Counted from the first letter of the stretch, positions 1 to 9,484 are shown. The stretch is 64,000 bases of DNA from JALOLV01 sp046295175 (GCA_046295175.1 JBKBNY010000005.1:248001-312000); one strand, 5' to 3'. Made by a program: numbers and translations. The notes: generated by a model from the sequence alone, not told the origin.

Positions 1-1
1 A

Positions 2-1579
2 GAATTCGAGCGTCCGCTCAAAAAACCTGGTTCAAATATTTCTATCATTCCGTATATCTCAACTGGGTATTCAAAGCTCTTCACCGACCCTACGAATCCG
101 AATAATGGAGGGATTTTCAATGTGGGTGGCGATGCTAAAATCGGGGTAACGTCTGGATTAAATTTGGATTTGACAATCAATCCCGACTTCTCGAATGTCG
201 AGGCCGACCGTCAGGTGATAAATCTTACACGTTTTGATATTAATTTTCCGGAACAACGACAATTTTTTATCGAAAACTCCGATTTATTTTCGGGGTTTGG
301 CAGCTTCAATACAAATCCATTCTTACCCCCACAAGGAAATCTGGGTGGTACCGGAAATCAAATTGTTTCTCCGTTTTTTTCAAGGCAAATCGGTATTGCC
401 AAAGATACTACGATAGACTTGAGTGTACCTAATCGAATTATTTATGGAGCGAGACTAAGCGGTAAAATAAATGATAATTTTAGGATAGGTTTACTCAATA
501 GCCAAACTGCAAGTGATGAATTTAAAGGTATTTCAGGTACAAATTTTACGGTGGCTTCTGCCCAGTACAAGGTTTTTGGGAGGTCAAATATTGCGGCAAT
601 TTTCGTTAATAAACAGACCCTAAACCCCGAAATTAGCGATAAATTAAGTACCTATAATCGAGTAGGTGGATTAGAATATAACTTTGCCTCAAAAGACAGC
701 CGCTGGATTGGTAAAGCGTTTTATCATCAGGCATTTACCGAAGATAAAAAGAAAGACGCTTTTGCACATGGGGTGTCTGTTACGTATAGTGTCTTGAAAT
801 ATACCATCAAATGGCAACACGATTGGGTTGGCAGCGGTTATGATGCTGAGGTGGGCTTTGTGCCTCGCAAAGACTTTTTTCATATCAACCCTACGGCGGG
901 ATTATCTTTTTATCCACGAACCAGATTTGTAAATCGGTATAGTGTAGGTATCGCGTATGACCAATACAGCATGCCAAATGTAGGTATAACCGACCGCACC
1001 GCTGGGCCGTTTTTATCAATGTCTTTTCAGAATACTTCTCGTTTCTTGTTCTCAATCAATCAGAATTACACGTATCTATTCAATGACTTTGATGCCTTAC
1101 GTAGCAATCGCAGATTGCCATTACTCAAAAAAGGAGAAGGCTTCACCTATTATAATGCTTCATTGAATTTCACATCAGACCAAAGACGCAAAATCTGGCT
1201 TTTTGCAACACCTTTGGTCGGGCAATACTATAACGGCAACATTATCAGTTTAGCAGGTACGCTCAATTATCGCTATCAGCCTTATTTGGCCTTAGCGGTC
1301 AATTTCACTTACAATGATATTGATTTACCAATCGGCAAAAACAAAGTTTATTTGATTGGTCCTCGTTTCGACTGGACATTCAGCAAGAGCGTTTTCTTAA
1401 CAACGTTTATGCAGTATAATTCACAATCTGAAAATATGAATATAAACACTCGCCTTCAATGGCGTTTTGCTCCTGTTTCAGATTTCTTTTTGGTCTATAT
1501 TGATAATTACAATACTGCCAATTGGCAATCTCGCAACCGTTCGATTCAAGCAAAAGTTACGTATTGGTTAAATATTTAA
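2..1579 (+). CDS. DUF5916 outer-membrane protein, C-terminal part (5' truncated)
   Basis: The reading frame is open from the first bases of the window, so the start lies outside it; the GTG at 122 is an internal codon. The visible part reads like the DUF5916 region found in large Bacteroidota proteins that carry a carbohydrate-binding family 9-like domain in front. The hallmark stretch is seen around codons 41-95: GGDAKIGVTSGLNLDLTINP, then a D-x-S-x-V-E-A-D run and FPEQRQFFIEN. The remainder alternates short hydrophobic strands rich in Tyr, Phe and Asn and ends in a strand-like segment, as expected of an outer-membrane beta-barrel. The substrate is unknown. A 46-bp gap separates it from the next gene. 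The family assignment is firm and the function is not. Confidence 0.85.
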   Translation, partial: EFERPLKKPGSNISIIPYISTGYSKLFTDPTNPNNGGIFNVGGDAKIGVTSGLNLDLTINPDFSNVEADRQVINLTRFDINFPEQRQFFIENSDLFSGFGSFNTNPFLPPQGNLGGTGNQIVSPFFSRQIGIAKDTTIDLSVPNRIIYGARLSGKINDNFRIGLLNSQTASDEFKGISGTNFTVASAQYKVFGRSNIAAIFVNKQTLNPEISDKLSTYNRVGGLEYNFASKDSRWIGKAFYHQAFTEDKKKDAFAHGVSVTYSVLKYTIKWQHDWVGSGYDAEVGFVPRKDFFHINPTAGLSFYPRTRFVNRYSVGIAYDQYSMPNVGITDRTAGPFLSMSFQNTSRFLFSINQNYTYLFNDFDALRSNRRLPLLKKGEGFTYYNASLNFTSDQRRKIWLFATPLVGQYYNGNIISLAGTLNYRYQPYLALAVNFTYNDIDLPIGKNKVYLIGPRFDWTFSKSVFLTTFMQYNSQSENMNINTRLQWRFAPVSDFFLVYIDNYNTANWQSRNRSIQAKVTYWLNI

Positions 1580-1625
1580 AAAAATCTTATTAGTTTTATT
1601 CCAAAATACAAATCACCTTACCTCT

Positions 1626-1916
1626 ATGAAAACCTTAACGATAATCACCAATATCATCATGATTTTGGCATTTTTTCCCGCCGCTTTTGCCGTGATGATG
1701 TCGCCAATGATTTTTGATTCGGGAGCTACTACTCGCACCTGGACAATCTTCTTTTCGATAATCGCAATCCCCGTCTCGATTCTGATTACCCAAATTATTT
1801 CGTGGATTTTATTCTCAAAAAGCAATTACGATTTAGCATTCAAGATTAGCCTCATTCCTATCATTTTTGTGGTACTTCTGGTTATTTTGTTTTTAAAATC
1901 AGATAGTCTAACCTAA
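1626..1916 (+). CDS. Small three-helix membrane protein, upstream of fdhD
   Basis: A 96-residue protein that I do not recognise. Three hydrophobic segments are visible, at about residues 4-27, 38-62 and 70-90, joined by short polar loops, so it should sit in the inner membrane. It has no Cys or His cluster. The stop codon is only 2 bp before the fdhD start, so the two are almost certainly translated from one message. That places it in the formate-dehydrogenase-like unit with fdhD and the molybdopterin oxidoreductase. It could be a membrane anchor or partner of that enzyme, but this is inferred only from position. Confidence 0.7.
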   Translation: MKTLTIITNIIMILAFFPAAFAVMMSPMIFDSGATTRTWTIFFSIIAIPVSILITQIISWILFSKSNYDLAFKISLIPIIFVVLLVILFLKSDSLT

Positions 1917-1918
1917 TC

Positions 1919-2758
1919 ATGGCGGCCATTAAATCATACGAAATCGAAAAGGTTTATCTCGATGAATCAACCGAAACGCCTGATTTAGTGGCTGTTGAAG
2001 AACCGCTCGAAATCCGACTGGGATTTGGAAATGAACAAAATCGACAACAGAAAAGCATTTCTGTAACGATGCGGACTCCGACAAAGCACGATTTTGAATT
2101 GGCCTTGGGTTTTTTATTTACCGAGGGAATCATTCAATCAATAGACCAAATACTTTCGGTTCATTACTGTACCGATGCAGGGCGACAAGCCCAAGAAAAT
2201 ATTGTACGAGTCGAGCTACTGCCCAATGTAGTTTTTGATTCTGAAAAATTACAACGGAATTTTTACTCAAATTCGAGTTGTGGTGTTTGCGGAAAGGCCT
2301 CAATCGAAAGTCTTGAAAATCAGCATTGTAGTATTATATCAATTGGCGATTTTAAGATTTTTAAAGAACAGATTTTAAAGCTGGGGGAGCAAATCATCGA
2401 CTCACAAATTCTATTTACACACACCGGAGGCCTCCACGCAGCAGCCCTATTCAATCAAAACCTTGATTTACAAATACTTCGTGAAGATGTAGGTCGGCAC
2501 AATGCTCTCGATAAATTAATTGGAGCATGCTTAATAAACAATCAATTTTCAATTCAACAATCATTAATCTACATGACAAGTCGTGCAGGTTTTGAAGTTG
2601 TTCAGAAAGTTATCGCCGCACAGACCCCGATTTTGGTGTGCGTAGGTTCGCCAACCAGCCTTGCCATCGACCTTGCTAAAAAATTTAATCTAACTTTGAT
2701 AGGATTTGCCAACGATAAGCGTTTCAATATTTATTCAGGTTTTGAAAGAATTTATTAA
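1919..2758 (+). CDS. fdhD: Formate dehydrogenase accessory sulfurtransferase FdhD
   Basis: FdhD transfers sulfur from a cysteine desulfurase to the molybdenum cofactor of formate-dehydrogenase-type enzymes and is needed for their activity. The 279-residue length is normal. The redox-active loop is seen as SSCGVCGKAS near residue 120, with both catalytic cysteines present. The conserved FTHTGGLHAAALF and REDVGRHNALDK motifs follow near residues 165 and 190, and a TSRAGFEVVQK segment near 220. The protein is cytoplasmic. It lies 2 bp after the small membrane gene and 24 bp before the FdhF/YdeP-type oxidoreductase, which is its obvious client. Confidence 0.96.
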   Translation: MAAIKSYEIEKVYLDESTETPDLVAVEEPLEIRLGFGNEQNRQQKSISVTMRTPTKHDFELALGFLFTEGIIQSIDQILSVHYCTDAGRQAQENIVRVELLPNVVFDSEKLQRNFYSNSSCGVCGKASIESLENQHCSIISIGDFKIFKEQILKLGEQIIDSQILFTHTGGLHAAALFNQNLDLQILREDVGRHNALDKLIGACLINNQFSIQQSLIYMTSRAGFEVVQKVIAAQTPILVCVGSPTSLAIDLAKKFNLTLIGFANDKRFNIYSGFERIY

Positions 2759-2782
2759 ATTTGATAAACTAATCACAAAAAA

Positions 2783-5101
2783 GTGCAACCAAACCCCAAA
2801 ACACCTTTAGACTTTACTGGTATCGAAATCGATAAGCCTGCCATTCAAGCTGCTGGACTCAAAGCCCTGACTTCATCTGTCAAGCACGTTTTTGGAGCAA
2901 TGCCCATCGGTAGAGGTATCAAAACACTGCTAAAACTTAATCAAAAAGGGGGAATTGATTGTCCAAGTTGTGCGTGGGCCGACCCGCAAGACCGTTCGGC
3001 TTTGGGCGAATACTGCGAAAACGGAGCCAAAGCCATTGCCGAAGAAGCAACTACTCGTCGTATAACTCCTACTTTTTTTCAGCGTTATTCAGTTGCCGAA
3101 TTATCACAAAAATCCGACTATTGGCTCGGTCAGCAAGGGCGATTAACTTCACCCATGATTGTCCGAGAAGGGCAAAAGCATTACGAAAAAATATCTTGGG
3201 ATGAAGCCTTTACATTGATTGCCAATCAATTAAACTCATTGACATCACCCGACGAGGCAATCTTTTATACATCAGGACGCACCAGCAACGAAGCAGCCTT
3301 TTTGTATCAACTGTTTGTCCGAATGTTTGGAACAAACAATCTGCCCGACTGCTCTAACATGTGCCACGAGTCGAGTGGTGTGGCGTTATCCGAAACCCTC
3401 GGATTAGGTAAAGGCTCGGTCACGCTCGAAGACTTTGAAAAAGCCGAAGTTATAATGATTTTGGGACAAAATCCGGGAACAAATCACCCCAGAATGCTCA
3501 CTTCGCTCGAAAAGGCCAAGCAAAACGGAGTGAAAATCATCTCGGTCAATCCGCTCAAAGAAGCTGGTTTGCTGTCGTTTAAACACCCGCAACACCTCAA
3601 AGACATTCTACTCGGTGGCGAAACCTTGACGGATATTTACTTACAGGTTCGCATCAACAGCGATTTGGCTTTACTAAAGGCTTTTTGTAAAATTTTGCTG
3701 AATAAAGAGCGTTCGCAGAAACAAGTATTCGACTACGATTTCATCATCCGAAACACCGAAGGCTTTGATGAATTTATTGCAGAATTAGATAATTATAATC
3801 TCGATGAATTGATTGCCCAAACTGGTGTATCGGCTGATGAGGTTTATAAAGCCGCAGAATTACTCTGCAATAACAATAAAATCATAGTCTGCTGGGCAAT
3901 GGGACTGACTCAGCACAAAAACTCGGTAGCAACCATCCGTGAGGTTGTCAATCTGCTTTTGCTCAAAGGTAGCATCGGTAAAGAAGGTGCAGGTACTTGC
4001 CCCGTGCGTGGGCATTCAAACGTGCAAGGCGACCGTACAATGGGTATCTGGGAAAAACCCAAACCGCAATTTTTAGATAAACTCAAAGAAAATTTCGATT
4101 TTGAGCCGCCTCGTCAAGACGGCTATAATACCATAGAGGCCATTCATGCCATGCACGAAGGTCAGGCAAAAGTTTTCTTTGCAATGGGTGGCAATTTCCT
4201 TTCGGCCACGCCAGATACATTGTTTACTGCCAAAGCTCTACAAAGTTGCGATTTGACCGTCCATGTTTCGACCAAACTCAACCGCAGTCACCTGATTCAC
4301 GGTAAAACTGCATTGATTTTGCCATGTTTGGGCCGTACAGATGTTGATATGCAGGCATCTGGAAAACAATTTATTACGGTCGAGAATTCGATGGGAGTTG
4401 TCCACAGCAGTCAAGGTGTTCTTACGCCGCCTTCTGACGAACTTCTCAGTGAGCCAGCAATCGTTGCTAAGCTCGCTAAAGCAACATTTGGCAATAAGTT
4501 TAAGGTTGATTGGGATTCGCTGATTAATAATTACGATAACATCCGGAATCTAATCGAAAAGACAATTGACGGTTTTCAGAGTTACAATCTGCGTGTTAGG
4601 CAACCCGATGGTTTTTATTTACCCAATGGGCCACGTCAGCAACGATTTACGACAACAAACCAAAAGGCTAATTTTACCATCAATCATAATGAGAGCATTC
4701 AACTCAATGCCGATGAATATTTGATGATGACGATTCGGAGCCACGACCAATTTAACACGACTGTTTATGGACTAAACGACCGTTATCGAGGAATTTTTAA
4801 CGAACGTCGGGTTATTTTAATGAATCCTTCGGATATTCAGCAGGCTGGGCTAAAGCACTATCAAGTTATTGATTTACACAACGAACACGGTGGCATAAAG
4901 CGAATTGCCGAAAGGTTTATCGTGGTACCGTATTCGATTCCAACAAAATGTGTTGCGACCTATTTTCCCGAAGCCAACACGCTTGTTCCAATCAGTAGCT
5001 TTGCCGATAAAAGCCACACTCCTACCTCAAAATCGGTGATTATCACGCTTTCGCCCGTTTTAGAAGATGGCAACATCAAAATCGTAAATGCCACAAACTA
5101 A
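2783..5101 (+). CDS. FdhF/YdeP family molybdopterin oxidoreductase
   Basis: A 772-residue catalytic subunit of the DMSO-reductase superfamily, resembling E. coli YdeP. Near residue 58 is CPSCAWADP with a further Cys about 18 residues on, the Cys pattern typical of this branch. The probable molybdenum ligand is the Cys in SNMCHESSGVAL near residue 195; no selenocysteine is used. GQNPGTNHPRM and the C-terminal molybdopterin-binding region (residues about 640-770, with RSHDQFNTTVYG) are intact. No twin-arginine signal is visible, so it should be cytoplasmic. The start is GTG, because an in-frame stop lies just upstream. The substrate is uncertain: YdeP homologues are linked to acid resistance, and formate is possible given the fdhD neighbour. 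Confidence 0.92.
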   Translation: MQPNPKTPLDFTGIEIDKPAIQAAGLKALTSSVKHVFGAMPIGRGIKTLLKLNQKGGIDCPSCAWADPQDRSALGEYCENGAKAIAEEATTRRITPTFFQRYSVAELSQKSDYWLGQQGRLTSPMIVREGQKHYEKISWDEAFTLIANQLNSLTSPDEAIFYTSGRTSNEAAFLYQLFVRMFGTNNLPDCSNMCHESSGVALSETLGLGKGSVTLEDFEKAEVIMILGQNPGTNHPRMLTSLEKAKQNGVKIISVNPLKEAGLLSFKHPQHLKDILLGGETLTDIYLQVRINSDLALLKAFCKILLNKERSQKQVFDYDFIIRNTEGFDEFIAELDNYNLDELIAQTGVSADEVYKAAELLCNNNKIIVCWAMGLTQHKNSVATIREVVNLLLLKGSIGKEGAGTCPVRGHSNVQGDRTMGIWEKPKPQFLDKLKENFDFEPPRQDGYNTIEAIHAMHEGQAKVFFAMGGNFLSATPDTLFTAKALQSCDLTVHVSTKLNRSHLIHGKTALILPCLGRTDVDMQASGKQFITVENSMGVVHSSQGVLTPPSDELLSEPAIVAKLAKATFGNKFKVDWDSLINNYDNIRNLIEKTIDGFQSYNLRVRQPDGFYLPNGPRQQRFTTTNQKANFTINHNESIQLNADEYLMMTIRSHDQFNTTVYGLNDRYRGIFNERRVILMNPSDIQQAGLKHYQVIDLHNEHGGIKRIAERFIVVPYSIPTKCVATYFPEANTLVPISSFADKSHTPTSKSVIITLSPVLEDGNIKIVNATN

Positions 5102-5223
5102 ATTCATTTGTATTTTTTCCACATCTATTTGTATGTTTATAACAAACTTTGTATCATTGCAAAATGTAAAATTTGTTTAGGATAAAGAATATGTACCGAG
5201 GCAAGTTTTGCAAATTATTGAGT

Positions 5224-5247
5224 GAATGTATCATTCTACATTCTTTT
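5224..5247 (+). terminator. Weak hairpin followed by TTTT, possible terminator
   Basis: A GAATGTA/TACATTC stem with a 6-nt loop is followed by TTTT about 120 bp after the oxidoreductase gene. The stem is short and AT-rich, so this is only a candidate. The rest of the 205-bp gap (5102-5306) shows no clear promoter. Confidence 0.3.
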
Positions 5248-5306
5248 AGAAAAGCATAGACCCCCAAACTCATATATTTTCAAAATTAACTATTTGGTGA
5301 ACCACG

Positions 5307-7352
5307 ATGAAGAAACTTCTCGCTTTACTGCTGATTACTTTCTCATGCTCTAACTTTGCCCAAGCCCAAGTCGTACAAGCTGTTTCGATGGCAGCCCCAA
5401 AAGACTCATCAGGAGCATTTGCTACAGTATCACAACAAAGTTTTTCTGCCGATATTGCCCGTAAATCGGCAGTCGTGTATCTTAAAAAAGTCCTTTCTCC
5501 TTACGAAGACGCAAAGAAAAAAACGTTTTCAGACGAATTAGACAACCTTTTGAATACACAAGATTATGTAACCCAAGCTAAATTTTCGGATTACCTTGCC
5601 CAAGCCAACAAAGCTTACACGTATGGTGTTGATGTAGCAAACAAAAACACCGTCGATAACATAGCTAAACTGGCTCAAGTGAGCAACTTGGCAAGAGCTT
5701 ATGCAGTTGGTAGAAGTGCCGCCTGTTTTGCCGAGCAAGAAAAAGGTAGCTATTTTCAGACCAAAGATGCCGAAGGTTTTGACATCACGGCGTTTTCGCT
5801 CGAATCGCTCCGCAATAATCCTCGCTATGGTTTGATTGACAATTACTATCACGGTTTTGCTCGTATCAAAAAAGACATGGTTTACGGATTCATGAACCTT
5901 TGTGGAGAAGAGGTGATTCCGGCTCAGTTTGATTACGCCGAGCGTTTCAACGACGGTAAGGCATTGGTTAAGAAGTTCTTCTGGCAATTTATTGATATTG
6001 ATGGCAACGAAAGCGAGCCACTCGAAAACGTTGTAGATGCTAAAGCACTTCGTTACGGAATCAGCTGGGCAAAATTCAAGAACAATAAGATTGCTTTGAT
6101 TGATAATAAATTCGATGTTACTAAAAAGCCAATCTCGCAATATTTTGACGAAATCGAGCCGTTTGTAGGCGATTTGTACAAAGTTCGTAGCGGAAAACTC
6201 TACGGTCTTCTTAAAATCGACGGCACTTCTCTGCTCGATGTAAGCTACGACAAAATCTCATTATCGGATGCTAACCAGTGGATTTTGATTGAAACGAATA
6301 AAAAAGTGGGTTTGGTAGATGTTGACGGTAATACGCGTATCAAACCAACTTACGATTTCATCCGTAATATCGTAATCAATACCGATGTACCAAACAATGC
6401 CGCAACGGTAGTGGCTAAAGATGCATCAGGATTCCGTATCATCGAACTCAACGAAAGAAAATTAAGCGATGTTTATGCTTCAATCGGTGATTTCAACTCA
6501 TTCGGACTTGCTCCTGCTTGTAAAGCATTTGGCGAAAAAGGCTTAAAATGTGGCTATATCAATTTTGATGGAACTGAAGTTATTCCGACGCAATTCGATA
6601 AAGTTGAGGCTTTTGGACAGCACGGAATCGTAGCAGTTACACAAAACCTTACAAATTGTAGCCGTCCTGTTGGCAACTGCCAAGTTGACATCGTGTATGA
6701 CCGTTTTGGTAGAGTTGTAATCGATAAAGTTAATCCAGAAGCTCCAGTAGGTATCCGCTACGTAGTTACCGATACACTTTTGGCAAGTACATTGATTGCT
6801 GTAAAAACGTTGATTCCGACCGAGAAAGGTATGGACGAGGGCTATAATTTGGTTGATAAAGGAAGTTTCAAGAGATTTACAACTGAGTCTTATCGCCTTA
6901 TCCGTAAATTCGATAGAAGCCATTTAGCAATTCAAAAAGACGAAAAATGGGGTTTATTAGATAACTTCGGAAAAGAGGTAATCAAGCCAAATTATCGTGA
7001 AGTTGTTTGTTTCTCAGAAGGACTTTACGGTGTCAAATACGACAACAACAAGTATGGGTTTATCAATAAAACCGAAAAAGTACAAGTAACTTTTGAATAT
7101 ACTGAGATTCGTCCATTCAAAAACGGATTGGCGATTGTATCAAAAGGGCCAAATAAATACGGAATTATTAATAAATTCAATGCAAAGGTAGCTCCTTGTT
7201 TGTTTAAAGAAATCAAAGAAACCGACAACGGTGGCTACGAACTGATTGATACCTCAAACGGAATTTATACATTGAACAAAGCAGGTGACTGTACATCATC
7301 AAACTGTACTAAGTTCTACGATATTATCCGTAAGGCTAATCAAAAAGACTAA
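5307..7352 (+). CDS. Exported WG-repeat protein
   Basis: A 681-residue protein with a signal peptide (residues 1-20, MKKLLALLLITFSCSNFAQA, then Q). From about residue 175 to the end it is built from WG-type repeats of some 45-60 residues with the pattern Y/WG-h-I/L-(D/N)-x-x-G-x-E/T-V-I-P-x-x-(F/Y)-D/E. Clear examples are YGFMNLCGEEVIPAQFDYAE, CGYINFDGTEVIPTQFDKVE and WGLLDNFGKEVIKPNYREV. The N-terminal 170 residues are helical and carry no motif I know. WG repeats are thought to form beta-rich binding surfaces; no enzymatic role is implied. A shared terminator separates it from the convergent gene downstream. Confidence 0.88.
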   Translation: MKKLLALLLITFSCSNFAQAQVVQAVSMAAPKDSSGAFATVSQQSFSADIARKSAVVYLKKVLSPYEDAKKKTFSDELDNLLNTQDYVTQAKFSDYLAQANKAYTYGVDVANKNTVDNIAKLAQVSNLARAYAVGRSAACFAEQEKGSYFQTKDAEGFDITAFSLESLRNNPRYGLIDNYYHGFARIKKDMVYGFMNLCGEEVIPAQFDYAERFNDGKALVKKFFWQFIDIDGNESEPLENVVDAKALRYGISWAKFKNNKIALIDNKFDVTKKPISQYFDEIEPFVGDLYKVRSGKLYGLLKIDGTSLLDVSYDKISLSDANQWILIETNKKVGLVDVDGNTRIKPTYDFIRNIVINTDVPNNAATVVAKDASGFRIIELNERKLSDVYASIGDFNSFGLAPACKAFGEKGLKCGYINFDGTEVIPTQFDKVEAFGQHGIVAVTQNLTNCSRPVGNCQVDIVYDRFGRVVIDKVNPEAPVGIRYVVTDTLLASTLIAVKTLIPTEKGMDEGYNLVDKGSFKRFTTESYRLIRKFDRSHLAIQKDEKWGLLDNFGKEVIKPNYREVVCFSEGLYGVKYDNNKYGFINKTEKVQVTFEYTEIRPFKNGLAIVSKGPNKYGIINKFNAKVAPCLFKEIKETDNGGYELIDTSNGIYTLNKAGDCTSSNCTKFYDIIRKANQKD

Positions 7353-7369
7353 TACTATTTAGATTGGTA

Positions 7370-7405
7370 AAAAGCGGCACATTTGGATTCAAATGTGCCG
7401 CTTTT
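7370..7405. terminator. Bidirectional terminator between convergent genes
   Basis: A perfect 16-bp stem (AAAAGCGGCACATTTG and its complement) with a 4-nt GATT loop. A-rich and T-rich flanks sit on both sides, so it can serve both the WG-repeat gene and the convergent PLP-enzyme gene. Confidence 0.9.
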
Positions 7406-7417
7406 GCTTTATATCAA

Positions 7418-8614
7418 TCAAGAATTGTGGAGCGTATTTGTGATGATTTCTACCAATTTATCAAGGTCAGATTCTTCGTTATAAAGATGTGGCGAAACCC
7501 GAATGGCAGTTCCTCGCAGAGAAACAATAATTTTTTGGTCGGTCAAGTTTTCGTAAAGTTGCTTGCTATCGATATTTTGTGGAAGCGAAATCCCCAGAAG
7601 GTGATTTACCCGATACGATTCTGATGCCACTTTACAACCCAATTTTTGAAGTTCGCCGATGCCATATTCAGTAATACTTTGGGTGTATTTCTGAATATTT
7701 TCAACTCCCCAAGTCGTAATCTGTTTGAGGGCTGTCTCAAGCATTGGCATATGTATAAAATGTGAGAATTCACCAATATTATACCGCTGTGCCTTCGGAC
7801 GATACGCTCTTTCGTAATTGGTCAATTGTGCAAATTTATCGCTGTCTTTTCTATTCATCCAGCTTTCTTCGATGGGTACTCCCTCATCAAAAAATTCACC
7901 AAAATACGCCAATCCCATACTGTACGGACTCAAAAGCCACTTGTAAGAGGCACAAATCAGGGCATCAGGCTTAATTTTTTCGATGTCGAACGGATACGCC
8001 CCAACCGATTGTGTACCATCAATTATTAGTAACGCTCCTACTTCTTTGCAACGCTTTGAGATAGCTTCGAGGTCGAATCTGACACCGTAAATCCAGTGAA
8101 CGTGCGGCATTACAACCATTGCCGTCTGGTTTGTGATGGCGTTCAGCATATTCTCATTCCAACTTCTTGCTGCATCCTCAACTGATTTATCTGGCCCAAT
8201 CGTTAAGTAAGTCAATCCTAATTGAGTATTTACTCGCTCAAAAGCATAAACATTATTAGGAAATTCCTCTTCGACCAAAATCACGTGTTTCTTTTGGTCG
8301 ATATTCGGCAATCGATGCAGATTATTTGCCACAACGGCCATCCCATACGCTACCGAGCCAATCACGGCGATTCGCTCGGCATCATTTGTATTGACTAAAT
8401 CTGAGAAAATCTGACGCACTCCATCAACATTATCGAAGAAGTTTCTTTTGGGATTTATCTCGACCGGATTCACCTTGAGAGCAATACCCCTTTGCCCAGC
8501 CTCGACCGAAGCATTTAGCAACGGCGAATATGCAGCACAATTGAGATAGCAAACGTCTTGATTGAGATTAAAAAGATGTTTTTGGTTAGATACGATTTGT
8601 TGATTAGGTGCCAT
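7418..8614 (-). CDS. Class V aminotransferase-fold PLP enzyme
   Basis: A 398-residue fold-type I PLP enzyme of the class V family, which includes cysteine desulfurases, selenocysteine lyases and isopenicillin-N epimerases. The cofactor aspartate lies in LLIIDGTQSVGAYPFD near residue 197 and the Schiff-base lysine in ASYKWLLSPY near 228. An HVHWIYG segment near 170 fits this branch. There is no cysteine-bearing loop of the SufS/IscS type near the C-terminus, so bulk Fe-S sulfur donation is unlikely. No signal peptide is seen, so it is cytoplasmic. The neighbours do not reveal the substrate. The ATG at 8614 fits the start of the alignable region. Confidence 0.85.
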   Translation of the reverse strand: MAPNQQIVSNQKHLFNLNQDVCYLNCAAYSPLLNASVEAGQRGIALKVNPVEINPKRNFFDNVDGVRQIFSDLVNTNDAERIAVIGSVAYGMAVVANNLHRLPNIDQKKHVILVEEEFPNNVYAFERVNTQLGLTYLTIGPDKSVEDAARSWNENMLNAITNQTAMVVMPHVHWIYGVRFDLEAISKRCKEVGALLIIDGTQSVGAYPFDIEKIKPDALICASYKWLLSPYSMGLAYFGEFFDEGVPIEESWMNRKDSDKFAQLTNYERAYRPKAQRYNIGEFSHFIHMPMLETALKQITTWGVENIQKYTQSITEYGIGELQKLGCKVASESYRVNHLLGISLPQNIDSKQLYENLTDQKIIVSLRGTAIRVSPHLYNEESDLDKLVEIITNTLHNS

Positions 8615-8869
8615 TTAATAAGTTTTTTCAAAACCAAAATTACGTTTTTTAGTTTAAGATTTACTTGAATTTTAACGTGTTTTTTGGTGATAAAAACCAA
8701 ATTTATTCAATAATATACAGTTGACAATATTGTTTTTTTTATGTAAATACTTGCATTTTTCGGATTTTGGTCTAAATTTTGTTAAATCTTTAATAAAACA
8801 TACACCTTTCAAATGGCTGAATATCAACAATTTATATATTTTCCAGTTTTTTAAGAAGTAATCAAGAAA

Positions 8870-8905
8870 AAAATTTTGAAAATACTTTCAGAAAATTTTG
8901 AAAAT
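8870..8905 (+). repeat. Tandem 14-bp repeat, possible operator of the GbsR-type gene
   Basis: AAAATTTTGAAAAT occurs at 8870-8883 and again at 8892-8905. The start-to-start distance is 22 bp, about two helical turns. The second copy covers the -33 TTG of the promoter below. Each copy contains the palindrome AAAATTTT. Placement on the promoter suggests a protein-binding site, perhaps for the regulator itself. Confidence 0.5.
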
Positions 8906-8927
8906 TCAAAAATGTTGTTTTACTTTG
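8898..8927 (+). promoter_or_regulatory. Bacteroidota-type promoter for the GbsR-type regulator
   Basis: TTG (8898-8900), a 19-bp spacer and TTACTTTG (8920-8927), one mismatch from TAnnTTTG. Transcription would begin near 8934, leaving a very short leader. Confidence 0.5.
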
Positions 8928-8944
8928 GGGCATGAACGACTTAC

Positions 8945-9484
8945 GTGCTATCCGAAGTAACCACAAAAATAACTCAAATGGAATTACAAGAAGCGAAAGA
9001 TAAATTCATCCATACGTGGGGTACGCTTGCCACACAGTGGGGTATAAACCGCACTATGGCACAGATACATGCGTTGCTGTTGCTTTCGCCCAAAGCCATG
9101 AATGCCGATGAAATCATGAATGAATTGCAGATTTCGAGGGGTAATGTTAATATGAATTTGCGGGATTTAATGGATTGGGGACTTATCTACAAACAGCTTT
9201 TACCTGGCGAACGTAAAGAATATTTTGCAGCCGAAAAAGATATTTGGAAGGTTGCTCGACAAATAGCCAAAGAACGCCGCCGCCGAGAAATCGAGCCAAT
9301 TATTGAGGCAATGGAAGACCTCAAAACGAGTGTCAAGCCAGATAGTGTTGAGAAAAAGGAATTCTTAAAGATTGTCGAAGACATCAGTAAGGTCACGACG
9401 ATTGCCGACTCAACGATGACTTCAATCATCAAATCAGAAGAAAATTGGTTGATTAATAACCTTCTGAATGTATTCAAGAAGTGA
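8945..9484 (+). CDS. GbsR/MarR-type winged-helix regulator
   Basis: A 179-residue transcription regulator. The core (residues about 15-95) is a winged helix of the GbsR branch: TWGTLATQWGINRTMAQIHA, then MNADEIMNELQISRGNVNMN as recognition helix, then a wing containing LLPGERKEYF. A basic RRRR stretch and a helical C-terminal half, probably for dimerisation, follow. The start is uncertain: GTG at 8945 or, equally plausible, ATG at 8978, which begins MELQEAKDKFI. GbsR of Bacillus controls choline and glycine-betaine genes, but none are nearby, so the target is unknown. The tandem repeat on its promoter suggests autoregulation. A terminator follows at 9564. Confidence 0.87.
   Translation: MLSEVTTKITQMELQEAKDKFIHTWGTLATQWGINRTMAQIHALLLLSPKAMNADEIMNELQISRGNVNMNLRDLMDWGLIYKQLLPGERKEYFAAEKDIWKVARQIAKERRRREIEPIIEAMEDLKTSVKPDSVEKKEFLKIVEDISKVTTIADSTMTSIIKSEENWLINNLLNVFKK

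Larger units (their letters stand above)
8615..8944. other. AT-rich divergent intergenic region
   Basis: This 330-bp gap between divergent genes holds no reading frame I can support. On the minus side, TAATTTTG (8635-8642) is a perfect -7 element for the PLP-enzyme gene, but no -33 TTG lies at the right distance. On the plus side are the tandem repeat and promoter listed separately. The middle is featureless AT-rich sequence. Confidence 0.6.

Noticed and set aside
5538..6140. 200-codon reading frame on the minus strand inside the WG-repeat gene
   Set aside because: It is a shadow of the plus-strand gene, whose repeats and signal peptide are clear; the minus-strand product has no recognisable feature.
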